From JAJPJE01 sp963848375 (GTDB lineage Bacteria > Acidobacteriota > Terriglobia > Terriglobales > Acidobacteriaceae): a stretch of DNA of 64,000 nucleotides. The translations under genes and the position numbers were made by a program. Positions within the stretch are counted from its first letter, which is position 1, and each line of letters begins with the position of its first letter. The stretch lies in assembly GCA_963848375.1 (NCBI GenBank), contig CAWKDK010000015.1, positions 1-64,000 of the forward strand. The letters run 5' to 3'. Of the stretch, positions 35,085 to 45,184 are shown in pieces. The notes below the pieces were generated by a model that saw nothing but the letters and a program-made list of their open reading frames with translations, searched no databases and was not told the origin of the DNA.

Positions 35085-35767
35085 TATCCCTTTCTTGCCA
35101 CCGCCACTCCATCCCGGATCGGCAGAATCGTGGTGAAGAAATCCGGCGCCTCGTACAGCGCCTTGTTGAACTCCACCAGTGCCTTCGTGCTCTCCTGCCC
35201 CGACGGTTTCAGCGAAGGGTTCCCGGCGGAATACGCCACGCGCCCGCTCCATAGCACGTTGTCGGCGACGAACAGTCCGCCCTTGCGCACGCGCGACCGC
35301 GCCAATCGCCATGCGCGGGGATAGTCTTCTTTATCGATATCGCAGAAAACGATATCGAACTCGCGCTTTTCTTCCGACAGGATCTCCAGCGCGTCTCCGA
35401 CCCGCACGTCAATCCGATCGCGAACGCCGGCACGCTCAAAATAGCCTCGTGCCTCCTGCGCTTTCTGCGGATCGCCATCGGTATAGATCACGCGGCCGCC
35501 TTCTCCAACCGCGCGCGCCCACCAGATTGTCGAATAGCCAATCGCCGATCCAGCCTCGAACACGGTCTTCGCCCCAATCATCTGGACCAGTTGTGTAAAA
35601 ACTCGCCCCACAATCGGTCCGACAATCGGAATATTTCGCTTCTCGGCCTGCTCTTCCATCTCCTGTAATACCGCGTCTCGCGGTGGCAACATGGCGTAGA
35701 GATAGCGCTCCACCTCTTCGCCGGTGATCACCTGTGCATCCGGATAATCGCTTTGATTGAATTTCAT
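35084..35767 (-). CDS. SAM-dependent O-methyltransferase (class I, caffeoyl-CoA type)
   Basis: A 227-residue class I methyltransferase of the O-methyltransferase family 3. Motif I is VFEAGSAIGYSTIWWA (SAM binding), with VIYTDGDPQKA (acidic residue binding ribose), FDIVFCDIDKEDYPRAW (metal-binding Asp), and VADNVLWSGRV, which is typical of the catechol/caffeoyl-CoA type. ATG 35767 is preferred to the frame opening at 35968, which overlaps the upstream gene. The upstream gene ends 2 bp before, so the two are one operon. The acceptor is unknown. Confidence 0.88.
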   Translation of the reverse strand: MKFNQSDYPDAQVITGEEVERYLYAMLPPRDAVLQEMEEQAEKRNIPIVGPIVGRVFTQLVQMIGAKTVFEAGSAIGYSTIWWARAVGEGGRVIYTDGDPQKAQEARGYFERAGVRDRIDVRVGDALEILSEEKREFDIVFCDIDKEDYPRAWRLARSRVRKGGLFVADNVLWSGRVAYSAGNPSLKPSGQESTKALVEFNKALYEAPDFFTTILPIRDGVAVARKG

Positions 35768-35769
35768 GA

Positions 35770-36477
35770 TTATTCGAGTGTCTGTCCTGGCTGCATCGGC
35801 ACAATACTTGCCGACTTGGGTGCATATTTCTGCAATTCTGCAGGCGTTCCCGTCAGCACCGGAAAGGTTCCAAAGTGCATGGGGATTACCTCTTTCACCT
35901 GCAGCAGGTTCAACGCGTATCCCGCTTCCCGCGGCGACATTACAAAATGATCGCCGATCGGAAGGCACGCAATATCGGGCGCATATAGATCATGAATGAT
36001 TTTCATGTCGCTGAACGCCGCCGTATCCCCGGCATGGTATAGCTTCAGTCCGCTCTCGAACTGGATCACATATCCGCAAGCCTCCCCACCATACACAATC
36101 GAACCATCGTCGTCCTGGATCCCGCACGAATGCACCGCGTTCACCATGGTGACGCGAATATCCTCAACCTGCTGTGTGCCGCCTTTGTTCATCGGCAGAG
36201 TTTGCTGTACACCCTTCTTCTGCATCCACGCGCACAGCTCAAAAATCCCTACGACCTTCGAATTATGTTTCTTACCGATCTCCACCGCGTCGCCGATATG
36301 GTCAAAGTGCCCATGCGTGCAGATCAGCACGTCGGCCTTTTTCACCTTCTTATCTGATTCCGGACACATCGGGTTGCCCATCACCCATGGATCGATATAG
36401 ATCGTTGTTCCGCGCTTCGTTTCGATCCGAAACGTCGAGTGTCCCAGCCACGTCAGCTTGATTCCCTTCAGATCCAT
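35770..36477 (-). CDS. UPF0173-type metal-dependent hydrolase (beta-lactamase fold)
   Basis: A 235-residue metallo-beta-lactamase-fold hydrolase of the UPF0173/YtkL type. Metal ligands are in THGHFDHIGD (H-x-H-x-D-H), HSCGI and YHAGDTAAF; the N-terminal ITWLGHSTFRIE-like start (here KLTWLGHSTF) is diagnostic. Members are cytosolic and of unknown substrate. It heads a two-gene operon with the O-methyltransferase and is divergent from hpt. Confidence 0.88.
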   Translation of the reverse strand: MDLKGIKLTWLGHSTFRIETKRGTTIYIDPWVMGNPMCPESDKKVKKADVLICTHGHFDHIGDAVEIGKKHNSKVVGIFELCAWMQKKGVQQTLPMNKGGTQQVEDIRVTMVNAVHSCGIQDDDGSIVYGGEACGYVIQFESGLKLYHAGDTAAFSDMKIIHDLYAPDIACLPIGDHFVMSPREAGYALNLLQVKEVIPMHFGTFPVLTGTPAELQKYAPKSASIVPMQPGQTLE

Positions 36478-36554
36478 AGCTCACCTTTCAGCACAACCCA
36501 AAAGAAGATGCATTCTAGCGGCCCGCAGTCGCTCCCGCAATTTGCAGCCGACCG

Positions 36555-36560
36555 TATAAT
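36555..36560 (+). promoter_or_regulatory. -10 box upstream of hpt
   Basis: A consensus TATAAT lies 32 bp upstream of the hpt ATG (36593) in the divergent spacer with the UPF0173 gene. No good -35 was seen. Confidence 0.4.
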
Positions 36561-36592
36561 GACGCGACGTTTACGTTTGATTAATCTTAGCC

Positions 36593-37138
36593 ATGAACTC
36601 CGCTTCCCCTTCAGCCGAACTAAAGGTGCTGATCACCCGCGATCAGATCCAGACTCGGGTGGCCGAGCTCGCCACGCAGATAACGCACGACTATGCTGGC
36701 CAGTCGGTCGTGCTCGTCGGTGTGCTCAAGGGCGCAGCCATTTTCCTCAGTGATTTGGCGCGGCAGATCCAGCTCGACACCACTTTTGACTTCATCAGCG
36801 TCTCCAGTTACGGCAGCGGCAAGCAGTCGAGTGGCGAGGTCCGTCTGTATAAAGATGTAGATCAGTCGATGAGCGACAAGAACATCATCCTCGTCGAAGA
36901 CATCCTCGACACTGGACTGACCATTCAGTTCCTCCGCCGCCTTTTTCTCAATCGCGCCCCGCGCAGCCTGAAGATCGCAGCCCTGCTCGACAAGAAGTGC
37001 CGCCGTAGCGCTCCCGTCGACGGAGACTATGTAGGCTTCGTCATTCCCGACGAATTCGTCGTTGGCTACGGCCTCGACTACAACGAACGCTACCGCAACT
37101 TGCCGGACGTTTGCATTCTGCCGCCCGAACAAATTTGA
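36593..37138 (+). CDS. hpt: Hypoxanthine phosphoribosyltransferase
   Basis: Salvages hypoxanthine or guanine to IMP or GMP with PRPP, in the cytoplasm. The 181-residue protein has VLVGVLKGAAIFLSDLAR at the N-terminal half, the PRPP loop VEDILDTGLT with its D-D/T pattern, and the C-terminal DEFVVGYGLDYNERYRNLP that is characteristic of bacterial HPRT. Length is normal. Start ATG 36593. It leads a cluster with a phosphatase 27 bp on and then lysA. Confidence 0.95.
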   Translation: MNSASPSAELKVLITRDQIQTRVAELATQITHDYAGQSVVLVGVLKGAAIFLSDLARQIQLDTTFDFISVSSYGSGKQSSGEVRLYKDVDQSMSDKNIILVEDILDTGLTIQFLRRLFLNRAPRSLKIAALLDKKCRRSAPVDGDYVGFVIPDEFVVGYGLDYNERYRNLPDVCILPPEQI

Positions 37139-37165
37139 CTGTTATCATGACCATACTTGCCACGG

Positions 37166-38953
37166 ATGAGCGGAACTACCACCAAGCCGAATGTCAGCAT
37201 CGAGTCATTTCTTCTGGAAGTGGCCGATGTCGTCAACACCACCCTTGATCTCGACACGCTATTGCGACGCGTTGCCGAACTGATCCGTCGTGTCATCGAT
37301 TACCAGATTTTCGCCATCCTGCTGCTGAACGAAAAGACGCAGGAACTCCGCTTTCGCTTCGCCATCGGACATACGCCCGAAACGATCGAAAAGACCCGCG
37401 TCAAGATGGGCGAAGGCGTTACCGGTCTCGCTGCGCAGAAGCGCGAACCAATTCTTGTCGAGGACGTCCGCAACACGCCGTTTTACATTGAAGCGCTTCC
37501 CCACGTCCGCTCCGAGCTGGCCATTCCACTGATCGTGAAGAACCGGGTTATCGGCGTCATCGATATCGAATCGACGCATCCGAACTATTTCACTCCCGAG
37601 CACTCTCGGCTGCTCACGGTCGTCGGATCGCGCATTGCGATTGGCATCGAGAACGCGCGCCTTTACACGCGTGTTTCCCGCCAGGCACGCACCCTGATTC
37701 TGCTCAATGAGATCAGCCGCGATCTCTCTTCGATCCTGAACCTCGACGAACTGCTGAAGCGCATTGGCGAGCAGCTTACCCGCATCATCGATTACCAGAT
37801 GTTCAGTATTCTGCTGCTCGATCCGACCGGCACCAAGCTCGAGCACCGCTTCTCGCTGCGCTTCAACGAGAAGGTTCAGATTAAGCAGCAGATACCCGTC
37901 GGCGAAGGGCTGGTGGGTTATGCCGTCCAAAATAAAGAGCCGCTGCTGATCCCGGACGTTACCAAAGATCCGCGATACATCAAGCTCAATCCCGAAACGC
38001 GCTCCGAACTGGTTGTGCCGCTCATCTATCAGGGGAACGTAATCGGCGTGCTCGATCTGGAGCACACCAAGCGGCGATTCTTCACCGAAGATCATCTGCG
38101 CACCATGTCCACACTGGCTGCACAGATTTCCATCGCGATCGAAAATGCCCGCCTCTATGAGCGCGTCACGTTGCAGGAACAGCGCCTTGAGCGCGATCTC
38201 GCTCTGGCACGTACTTTGCAATTCCGCCTGCTGCCCGGGAAATTTCCTTCGCTCGCCAATGCCGAACTCGCGGCGCGCTTTAACCCTGCGCAGGCAATCG
38301 GCGGCGATCTCTACGACTTTCTTCAGTATCCACCCAGCCCCGCCGGAAGCTGCCCCAACTGTCTCGGCATCGCTATTGGTGACGTCAGTGGCAAGGGTCC
38401 AGCCGCCGCACTCTACGCAGCGCTAGTCAGCGGATTCCTTCGTTCGCATGCGACCGACCGCCCCGGTGCCGCGGAAATGCTTTTCCTGATCAACAAGTCG
38501 CTGGCCGAACGTCGCGTTGAGGCGCAGTACGTCACGCTTGCTTATGCCATCTGGAAGGACGAGGAGCGCAACCTGCAAGTCGCGAACTCCGGCTTGCCTC
38601 GCCCCATTTATTGCAAGCAAGGGAAAATCGAGCGCGTCGAAGCCGTCGGACTGCCGCTCGGGCTCTTCGACACTGTCGAGCACGAGCAGATTGCCTTCAA
38701 CGCCGCTCCCGGCGATGTATTCGTCTTTTTCAGCGATGGCCTCGTCGATGCCACCAGCCCCGAAGGTGTTCTCTTTGGCCGCGGTCGTATCGAGAAAATC
38801 GTAGAACAGAACTGGCGTCTCAGCGCCGACGATCTGGTGAAAACTCTATTTCAGGCTGTTAAAGATCACACTGCCGGCGCCGAACAGTTTGACGACCAGA
38901 CCGTGGTAGCGCTCAAAGTGAAAGGTTCCACCAAGTCTCGCGCCCAAAAATGA
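37166..38953 (+). CDS. GAF-GAF-SpoIIE (PP2C) signalling phosphatase
   Basis: A 595-residue soluble sensor phosphatase. Two GAF domains in tandem (about residues 15-170 and 185-340; each with the run of beta strands and AIPLIVKNRVIGVIDIES or VVPLIYQGNVIGVLDLEH motifs) are joined by a coiled coil to a SpoIIE/RsbU phosphatase domain (LLPGKFPSLANAELAARFNP, GGDLYDF, AIGDVSGKGPAAALYAALV, FFSDGLVDAT, DDQTVVALKV). Metal-binding Asps are intact. Such proteins dephosphorylate anti-sigma-antagonist or similar regulators in response to a GAF ligand. ATG 37166 is preferred to TTG 37157. It overlaps lysA by 4 bp. Confidence 0.92.
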   Translation: MSGTTTKPNVSIESFLLEVADVVNTTLDLDTLLRRVAELIRRVIDYQIFAILLLNEKTQELRFRFAIGHTPETIEKTRVKMGEGVTGLAAQKREPILVEDVRNTPFYIEALPHVRSELAIPLIVKNRVIGVIDIESTHPNYFTPEHSRLLTVVGSRIAIGIENARLYTRVSRQARTLILLNEISRDLSSILNLDELLKRIGEQLTRIIDYQMFSILLLDPTGTKLEHRFSLRFNEKVQIKQQIPVGEGLVGYAVQNKEPLLIPDVTKDPRYIKLNPETRSELVVPLIYQGNVIGVLDLEHTKRRFFTEDHLRTMSTLAAQISIAIENARLYERVTLQEQRLERDLALARTLQFRLLPGKFPSLANAELAARFNPAQAIGGDLYDFLQYPPSPAGSCPNCLGIAIGDVSGKGPAAALYAALVSGFLRSHATDRPGAAEMLFLINKSLAERRVEAQYVTLAYAIWKDEERNLQVANSGLPRPIYCKQGKIERVEAVGLPLGLFDTVEHEQIAFNAAPGDVFVFFSDGLVDATSPEGVLFGRGRIEKIVEQNWRLSADDLVKTLFQAVKDHTAGAEQFDDQTVVALKVKGSTKSRAQK

Positions 38954-40266
38954 AGAAATCCACTCATCCCGAAGGACGGCCACCCGCATTCCCCTATCTT
39001 GCTGAGTCACACTCGAAGAGCGCCCGCTCGCTTCATTGCGAGCAGATTCCTCTGAGCAATCTCGCAAGAGAATATGGCACGCCACTCTACGTCTATTCCG
39101 GCTCTACGATTCGCAATCGCTTTCAGGCTTTCGACGCCGCCTTCGCCGGCGCACCGCACCTGATCTGCTATTCAGTGAAAGCCAATTCCAATCTTTCGAT
39201 TCTGCGCATGCTCAGCAAATTGGGATCCGGCTACGACATCGTTTCTGGTGGCGAACTCGAGCGCGTTCTCGTCGCCGACAAACGCGGAGCCGCCCGCGTC
39301 GTCTTCTCTGGCGTCGGCAAGACAGCGCCTGAGATGGACCTTGCTCTTCGCTCGGGCATCTTGATGTTCAACGTGGAGAGCTCGTCGGAAGTTGAACTGC
39401 TTGCTGAACGAGCCTCGAAGCTGAGGAAACGTGCCCGCGTCGCGGTTCGCGTCAATCCTGACGTTTTCGCCGAAACGCATCCCTATATCTCGACTGGCCT
39501 TCATAAACACAAGTTCGGCGTGCCCATCGAGGAAGCGCGCGGGCTGTATCGCACTATTGCTCGTCATCGTTATCTGACCGCGGCTGGCATCAGCGTGCAC
39601 ATCGGATCGCAGATCACCAGCGTCGGTCCCTTTGGCGATGCCATGCAGCGCGTGGCCGACTTTGTCCGCGGCCTGCGCTCCGATGGCCACCAGATAGAAT
39701 TCGTCGATGCAGGCGGCGGCCTTGGCATCCAGTATCATGAATCCTCTTTGGACAATTTCCCCGAGAAGGCGCGCGCCTACGCAGACTCGGTCCTCACGCC
39801 GCTCGCTGATCTCGGAGTAACTCTTCTGCTCGAGCCGGGGCGCTCGATCGTCGGACCAGCAGGCCTGTTGCTCACGCGCGTTCTGTACCACAAGCAGAAC
39901 GACGGCAAGCAGTTCCTGATCGTTGATGCCGCCATGAATGACCTGATTCGCCCGTCGCTCTACAGCGCGCATCATGACATCGTCCCCGTGAATCGCACCA
40001 ACACGCAGAAGAAAGCTGCCTACGATATCGTTGGACCCATTTGCGAGACGGGCGACTTCTTCGCCCGCGACCGCGAATTGCCCGTGTCTGAAGAGGGCGA
40101 TCTTCTCGCCATTCTCGACGCCGGAGCCTATGGGATGTCCATCACCTCGAACTACAACACGCGCTCACGACCACCTGAAGTTTTGGTTGAAGGAAAGAAA
40201 GCCAGGCTCATCCGTCGCCGCGAGACCATTCGCGACCAGATTCGGATCGAAAGAGAAAGTCTCTAG
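38950..40266 (+). CDS. lysA: Diaminopimelate decarboxylase
   Basis: The last step of lysine synthesis: meso-DAP to L-lysine, with PLP. The 438-residue protein has the PLP Lys77 in YSVKANSN, the HIGSQI and EFVDAGGGLGI segments (glycine-rich phosphate loop), EPGRSIVGPAG, and the C-terminal CETGDFFARDRE with the catalytic Cys from the other subunit. It has a short N-terminal extension (about 30 residues) over most relatives. The gene overlaps the phosphatase by 4 bp and is followed by a 737-bp spacer. Confidence 0.94.
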   Translation: MKKSTHPEGRPPAFPYLAESHSKSARSLHCEQIPLSNLAREYGTPLYVYSGSTIRNRFQAFDAAFAGAPHLICYSVKANSNLSILRMLSKLGSGYDIVSGGELERVLVADKRGAARVVFSGVGKTAPEMDLALRSGILMFNVESSSEVELLAERASKLRKRARVAVRVNPDVFAETHPYISTGLHKHKFGVPIEEARGLYRTIARHRYLTAAGISVHIGSQITSVGPFGDAMQRVADFVRGLRSDGHQIEFVDAGGGLGIQYHESSLDNFPEKARAYADSVLTPLADLGVTLLLEPGRSIVGPAGLLLTRVLYHKQNDGKQFLIVDAAMNDLIRPSLYSAHHDIVPVNRTNTQKKAAYDIVGPICETGDFFARDRELPVSEEGDLLAILDAGAYGMSITSNYNTRSRPPEVLVEGKKARLIRRRETIRDQIRIERESL

Positions 40267-40413
40267 CGAACAGCCGGAAGGCATTAATCTGATCTTTGAT
40301 CTTCATGCTGCAACCCAACGTTCCATTTCACGCACATAAACCAGCTCAATCCTCGCAATATAAATTTTGAATTGGTTTTAGATCGTCTGCTCACGCAAAA
40401 TGTTCGAGGCTGA

Positions 40414-40443
40414 CATCGTCTCGAATTGGGGCTCGAGACGATG
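40414..40443. promoter_or_regulatory. Perfect 11-bp inverted repeat
   Basis: CATCGTCTCGA (40414-40424) and TCGAGACGATG (40433-40443) flank an 8-base loop, 148 bp after lysA. There is no adjacent U tract, so an operator or structured leader is as likely as a terminator. Confidence 0.45.
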
Positions 40444-40765
40444 CGGCATCTTTCTACGTTTCCGATTTCAAGTCAGTATCAGGCAGCCGCGTCCGCTGCT
40501 CCCTGTACACAGCGTCGTGTACGTCCCGCAAAGACTCAACGCCGAGTCTGTTAACAGCACAACTTAACGCGACGGTCCGAGAAGCGATTTCCTGTGAATC
40601 GTGTCCATAGGCTTGCGATCTCGGGTTCGGAGAGAAGTGTGTGGCACGGACTTTGTCCCCGGGCACTGGAGAGAATCCGGCGCCAAGGTTCGACCAATCG
40701 CTCCATCACCTGAGCGTTGAGCGGTTCGAACGTACGCAAAACGCATCGGAAATCGAAATTCATTC

Positions 40766-40794
40766 TTGACAATGAAGGCGAGCTTGCGCACAAT
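40766..40794 (+). promoter_or_regulatory. Sigma70-type promoter for Oar receptor 1
   Basis: TTGACA (40766-40771), a 17-bp spacer and CACAAT (40789-40794; 4 of 6). The leader to ATG 41004 would be about 200 nt and contains the CGAAAA dyad. Confidence 0.5.
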
Positions 40795-41003
40795 CGCACG
40801 CACTTTTCGTTTGGGGCGAAAAGATATTTTTGTGGGACGAAAAGCTGCTCTTCAGGGCGCAACAGCAAATTCTTTCGCTGAGCTCAACTCCGCTAACAAG
40901 CGTTGGTGCGCCTCACAGTCCCCGACGATCGAAACGCATTTCGAAAACACACGCTATAGCGGTTTCACAGCAAAGTAAGCCAAAGAGGAGGGGTGTCGCC
41001 AAA

Positions 41004-44000
41004 ATGAAAAAAATCACTCAAGTTTTTCTAGTGTTGGCTTTTACTCTCGGTAGTGCCATGAATCTGCTGTCGCAGGCGACTGCGAGCGGCGTCATTCAAG
41101 GCACCGTTCTCGACAATTCGCAGGCAGTAATCGTAGGAGCCGAAATTACCGCTACGAACACCGGCACCGGCGCCAAGCGCGTCGTCACTACGAGTGCCAC
41201 AGGCGATTATCGCTTCGATTTGCTTCCTGCCGGCAAGTACTCCATCCAAATATCGAAAAAAGGATTCGGAACATCTTCGCAAAGTGTCGAGTTGCTTGTC
41301 GGCCAGACGAACACAGTCAATGCAACTCTTAACCCCGGCTCCGCAAACGAAGTCATTGAAGTGCAGGCTTCCGCACCCCTGCTTGATGTGCAGAAGACCA
41401 GCGTCAGCCAGGTAATTACGCCCAAGGAAGTCGAAGATCTGCCTCTCGCCGGCCGCGATGCGGCCAATCTTGCTTATCTCGCACCGGGCGTAAAGGCCAC
41501 CGACTCGTACGATCCGACGAAGAATCGTTACGCTGTCCTATCCATCAATGGTTCCGACGGCCGAAATATCAACACTACCGTCAATGGAGTCGACAACAAG
41601 GACAACACGGTCGGCGGCGCCGTCATGCAACTTCCCCTGGAAGCCGTTCAGGAATTCCAGATCAGCACCCAGAGATTCTCTGCGGAAAATGGACGCTCTC
41701 AGGGCGCGGCCATCAATATGATCACCAAATCGGGCACGAATAATTATCACGGCTCCGTGTTTGGTTACTTCCGCAACTCCGCGCTGGATACCAATTCGAA
41801 AGTGCCAGATGGCACCGGCGGCTACGATCTTGAGAACCCCGACTACAGCCGTCAGTTCTTTGGCGGATCTGTCGGTGGGCCCTTCATCAAAAATAAATTG
41901 TTTGGCTTTTTTGCTATCGAGCGCCAGCGTGAGAGCCAAGGCCTCGCCGAGTCAGGAAACTCGTTTTCTGAATTAACTCTTGCCGCGCAAAATGGACTCG
42001 CAGCGCAACCAGCTTCGGTCATTCCCCGTCCCTTCTACGAATGGCGCTACAACGGCCGCGCGGACTGGATCATCAACAACCGAAACACTGCCTACCTCAG
42101 CTACAGTTCGCAATCCAATAACAGCCTGAATGATCAGTCCGACGGTACCGGCGACCTGAGCGAAGGCAACTTCACAGTCAACCATTTGCAGCTTGCAAAT
42201 CTTACGCTCACCTCGACTCTTTCCAACACGACCGTCAACACGTTCACTGCAGGATTCCAGTATTGGAACAACCTGATCGACAGCAAAGTTCGAGCCCCAC
42301 TCGTCACTTTCCCGAGCGCATCCTTCGGCACGAACACAAACGTGCCGCAGCAGTCCTTTCAACGCAAGTGGCAGTTCAAGGATGACATCTCGAAAACTAT
42401 CGGCAAGCACACGTTGAAAGCCGGCGTTGACTATCTCTGGAATCCGGTCGAAGGTGGGTTCTTCGAGTCCAACTCGACACTGGAGATCGACTTCGCTAAG
42501 GATCCCAGTGAAATCCTCGCGAACCCCAGCTGCTATATCCGCAGGGCTTCAGCACCCCCGGCCTGATCGGAGGCATGTCCTATTCCGTCGGCGATCCGCA
42601 GTTCATTGTCGCCACCAAACAGCTCGGCTTCTATTTCCAGGATGACTGGAAAGTGACGCCCCGGTTGACCGTCGATCTCGGCCTGCGCTGGGACAAAGAC
42701 TTCAACATGCTTGGTCAGTCCGACATCACGAAGAGCCGCACTTACCAGGAACTGGTCGCCATCAACGATCCCATCTCAAATCCGTACGTTGCCAAGTGCC
42801 GCACGATGACAATAAGGACTTCAGTCCGCGCATTGGTTTTGCCTACGACCTGACCGGCGCCGGCAAGCATGTACTGCGCGGCGGATTCGGCCTTTACTAC
42901 GGGAACTCTTTCCAGAACATTCCGTTGTTCATGGAACAGCAGGCGAACCCAACGGTCTTCCAGACGGTCCTTAGCCTTTCCAGCCCGACAGATCCAGTAC
43001 CCGGCACGGCCCTTACTCTGGGACAGTGGCAGTACGGAGTCAGTCCGACTGCCGACGCTTCCCGGTCCCTTGACCCAATTAGCTGACGGCAGTGTCGGCC
43101 GCCTCATCGATCCGAACTATCGCAACCCAGTGGCCGAAGAATTCAATGTCGGTTATAGCTGGGCGCTGAATAACAACTCGGTGTTCGAGGCCGAATACAC
43201 CCACGTCCTCGGTTTGCACGAGGACAAGACCATCAACATCGATCAGAAAGTCCCGACGGGTGTTGATGCCAGCGGCAATGTGGTTCTTGCGTACGCTCCA
43301 CTGAGCTGCTCGGCAGCTTTCGCCGCCGCTGGCCAGCCAGTCCTGGCAAGCGTTCGCAATGAAGAATCGATCAACCGCAACCGCTACGATGGCATGAACT
43401 TCAGCTTCCGTCAACGGATGAGCCATCACTTCTCGATCAATGCCAACTACACTCTGTCATGGGCATATGGCTATGACGGCGGTGGCGGTCCAACCACCAT
43501 CTTCCGCAACTACGCCCGCGATGGCTACGCGCCACTGTCTCCCGCTGAGTGGGGTCCGTCGACCAACGACGAGCGCCATCACATAACCTTAAGCGGAATC
43601 GTCGATCTGCCGATGGGATTCCAACTCGCTCCCATCATGCAGTACGGTTCGGCTCGTCCGTATAACCTGACCAACTCCACCAATACCATCAACGCTGGCG
43701 GCGGAACGGCGCCTGCCGTGGTCGTGCCGAATGATGACCCGACCAACTGGTTTGCTTTTGCGGGAAATGATGTCGGCGCGCAGAATTGCTACTACCTGTC
43801 CAAGCAGTGCAGTATCGCGAAATATGACCCGCTTCGTGGAGACCCGTTCTTCCAGTTGGATATGCGTTTAGCGAAGAACATTCGTCTTCGTGAGGGGATG
43901 AACCTGCAGCTCATTGCACAGGCGTTTAACTTGACGAATCGTGCCAACTACGGCAACAACTTCGGCAACAACATCGCCAGTGCTTCCACGTTTGCTCACC

Positions 44001-44080
44001 CCGCTGGGTTCATCAATCCCAGCAGCACGTTCACACCGCGCTCAATATGGAGCGAATTCGGAGTGCACTTCACCTTCTAA
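41004..44080 (+). CDS. Oar-type TonB-dependent receptor with carboxypeptidase-regulatory domain; frame broken at about 42520, 42795 and 43065
   Basis: An outer-membrane receptor of about 1000 residues. Signal peptide MKKITQVFLVLAFTLGSAM is followed by a CarboxypepD_reg (Ig-like) domain (GVIQGTVLDNSQAVIVGAEI), the plug (EVIEVQASAPLLDVQKTSVS) and a barrel. Three single-base shifts break it; the pieces (41004-42566; 42575-42853; 42796-43086; about 43070-44080) carry successive barrel strands (LGFYFQDDWKVTPRLTVDLG; KDFSPRIGFAYDL; NPVAEEFNVGYSWAL; SIWSEFGVHFTF) and the C-terminal Phe. The SD AGGAGGGG precedes ATG 41004, and a strong terminator follows. Such receptors are abundant in Acidobacteria for large-substrate uptake; the substrate is unknown. 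Confidence 0.82.
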
Positions 44081-44096
44081 CCTGTAACTGCATCGA

Positions 44097-44121
44097 GGGC
44101 TGGCTCCGGCCAGCCCTTTTT
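44097..44121 (+). terminator. Rho-independent terminator after Oar receptor 1
   Basis: GGGCTGGC (44097-44104) and GCCAGCCC (44109-44116) form a perfect 8-bp stem with loop TCCG, followed by TTTTT, 17 bp past the stop. Confidence 0.92.
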
Positions 44122-44220
44122 CTTCGCAACGGTAACGACTGAAGACTCTTTGAGATAAACGTCTAAAGCAGCTCACATTTTTCGAGAACGCATGCTGTCA
44201 GCGACGTACCACCTACCCAA

Positions 44221-44241
44221 CTAGCCACTAGCCACTGACCA
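44221..44241. repeat. Heptamer tandem repeat adjoining the nadK stop
   Basis: CTAGCCA, CTAGCCA, CTGACCA, with the next unit CTACCTC starting at 44242; that CTA is the reverse complement of the nadK TAG stop. This is the same phase relation as at 35084. Confidence 0.6.
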
Positions 44242-45102
44242 CTACCTCTGTCCCCACTTCAACTTCGTTCGCAGCACGTCAAAGAAAGTGCGCCGCATGC
44301 GCAGCAGCGACGTCTGGTGCGGAGATTTGCGACACTGCAACCGATCACCCTGGCACAACGGCATGCCGAGTTGCCCGTCGACGCTGAGGAATGCTTCATC
44401 GCACGTCCACCCAACTACCACCTCGATTTCGATCTCATCGGGAAGCACAATCGGACGGTGCGTGAGTGAGTGCGGGCAAATCGGCGAGAGCACCATCGCG
44501 TCGACCGATGGCGTCAGAATCGGCCCACCCGCCGCCAACGAGTACGCCGTGGAACCAGTCGGCGTGGCGATAATCAACCCATCGCCCTTGTAGCTTGTAA
44601 CAAAATTCCCTCTCAGATAGAGATCAAAGCTCGCCAGCCGCGCGATCGTCGCCTTGCTGATCACCACATCGTTCAAGGCGTGAAACTCGGAAATCTTCTG
44701 ACCGTTGCGCAGCACCGTGGCTTCCAGCATTGCGCGCTTTTCCACGTCGCATGTGCCCGAATCGATCGCCTCGAGCGTCGGATAGAGATCGTCGATCGGA
44801 ACTTCCGTCAGAAACCCGAGCGATCCCAGATTCACGCCAAGAATGGGTACGGCCTTGGCTGCGAACACGCGTGCGGCGGCCAGCAAAGTCCCGTCACCGC
44901 CAAGAACAATGGCCATCCGCACATCGTTCGACGCCAATTGCGCGCGCTCCACCACCGTTTCTTGGGGCGCATCAAGATAACCGGCTGACTCGCGGTCCAT
45001 GCACACGCCATACCCACGTTCAGTCAGCCAGCGAACCAATCGCGGCAGTATTTCGGCGACTTCAGGTTTGTCCGGCTTGGAAACAATTGCGACGGCTTTC
45101 AT
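44242..45102 (-). CDS. nadK: NAD kinase
   Basis: Phosphorylates NAD to NADP in the cytoplasm. The 286-residue protein has the GGDGT motif (residues 68-72), the NDVV segment and the conserved PTGSTAYSLAAGGP Gly-rich loop, with VNLGSLGFLTEV typical of bacterial PpnK. ATG 45102 (MKAVAIVSKPDKPE) is preferred to the frame opening at 45171. The stop lies in a heptamer repeat tract. The gene is downstream of tlyA on the same strand, with a 121-bp gap that holds a REP-like palindrome. Confidence 0.94.
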   Translation of the reverse strand: MKAVAIVSKPDKPEVAEILPRLVRWLTERGYGVCMDRESAGYLDAPQETVVERAQLASNDVRMAIVLGGDGTLLAAARVFAAKAVPILGVNLGSLGFLTEVPIDDLYPTLEAIDSGTCDVEKRAMLEATVLRNGQKISEFHALNDVVISKATIARLASFDLYLRGNFVTSYKGDGLIIATPTGSTAYSLAAGGPILTPSVDAMVLSPICPHSLTHRPIVLPDEIEIEVVVGWTCDEAFLSVDGQLGMPLCQGDRLQCRKSPHQTSLLRMRRTFFDVLRTKLKWGQR

Positions 45103-45184
45103 CGTCTCTGCGTATCCGATCCGTGTTCCGACTTGGATTGTACAGAATGCCGAATGGAGGTGGCACTTCAACTGTCTACGTGGG

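Larger units (their letters stand above)
40267..41003. other. Long non-coding spacer between lysA and Oar receptor 1
   Basis: This 737-bp stretch has no convincing gene. The open frames in it (for example minus 40551-40868 and minus 40454-40666) are Arg/Ser-rich and resemble no family. It does hold an inverted repeat (40414-40443), a promoter-like pair (40766-40794), a TTTTCG-TTTGGGG-CGAAAA dyad at 40804-40822 and the receptor's SD. An unannotated small RNA or decayed gene is possible but not supported. Confidence 0.5.

Noticed and set aside
37259..38221. 320-residue minus-strand open frame opposite the GAF-GAF phosphatase
   Set aside because: Shadow of the high-GC phosphatase gene; composition atypical and no domain.
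40551..40868. 105-residue minus-strand frame in the lysA/Oar spacer
   Set aside because: No family resemblance, Arg/Ser-rich composition, weak start, and it covers the likely receptor promoter.
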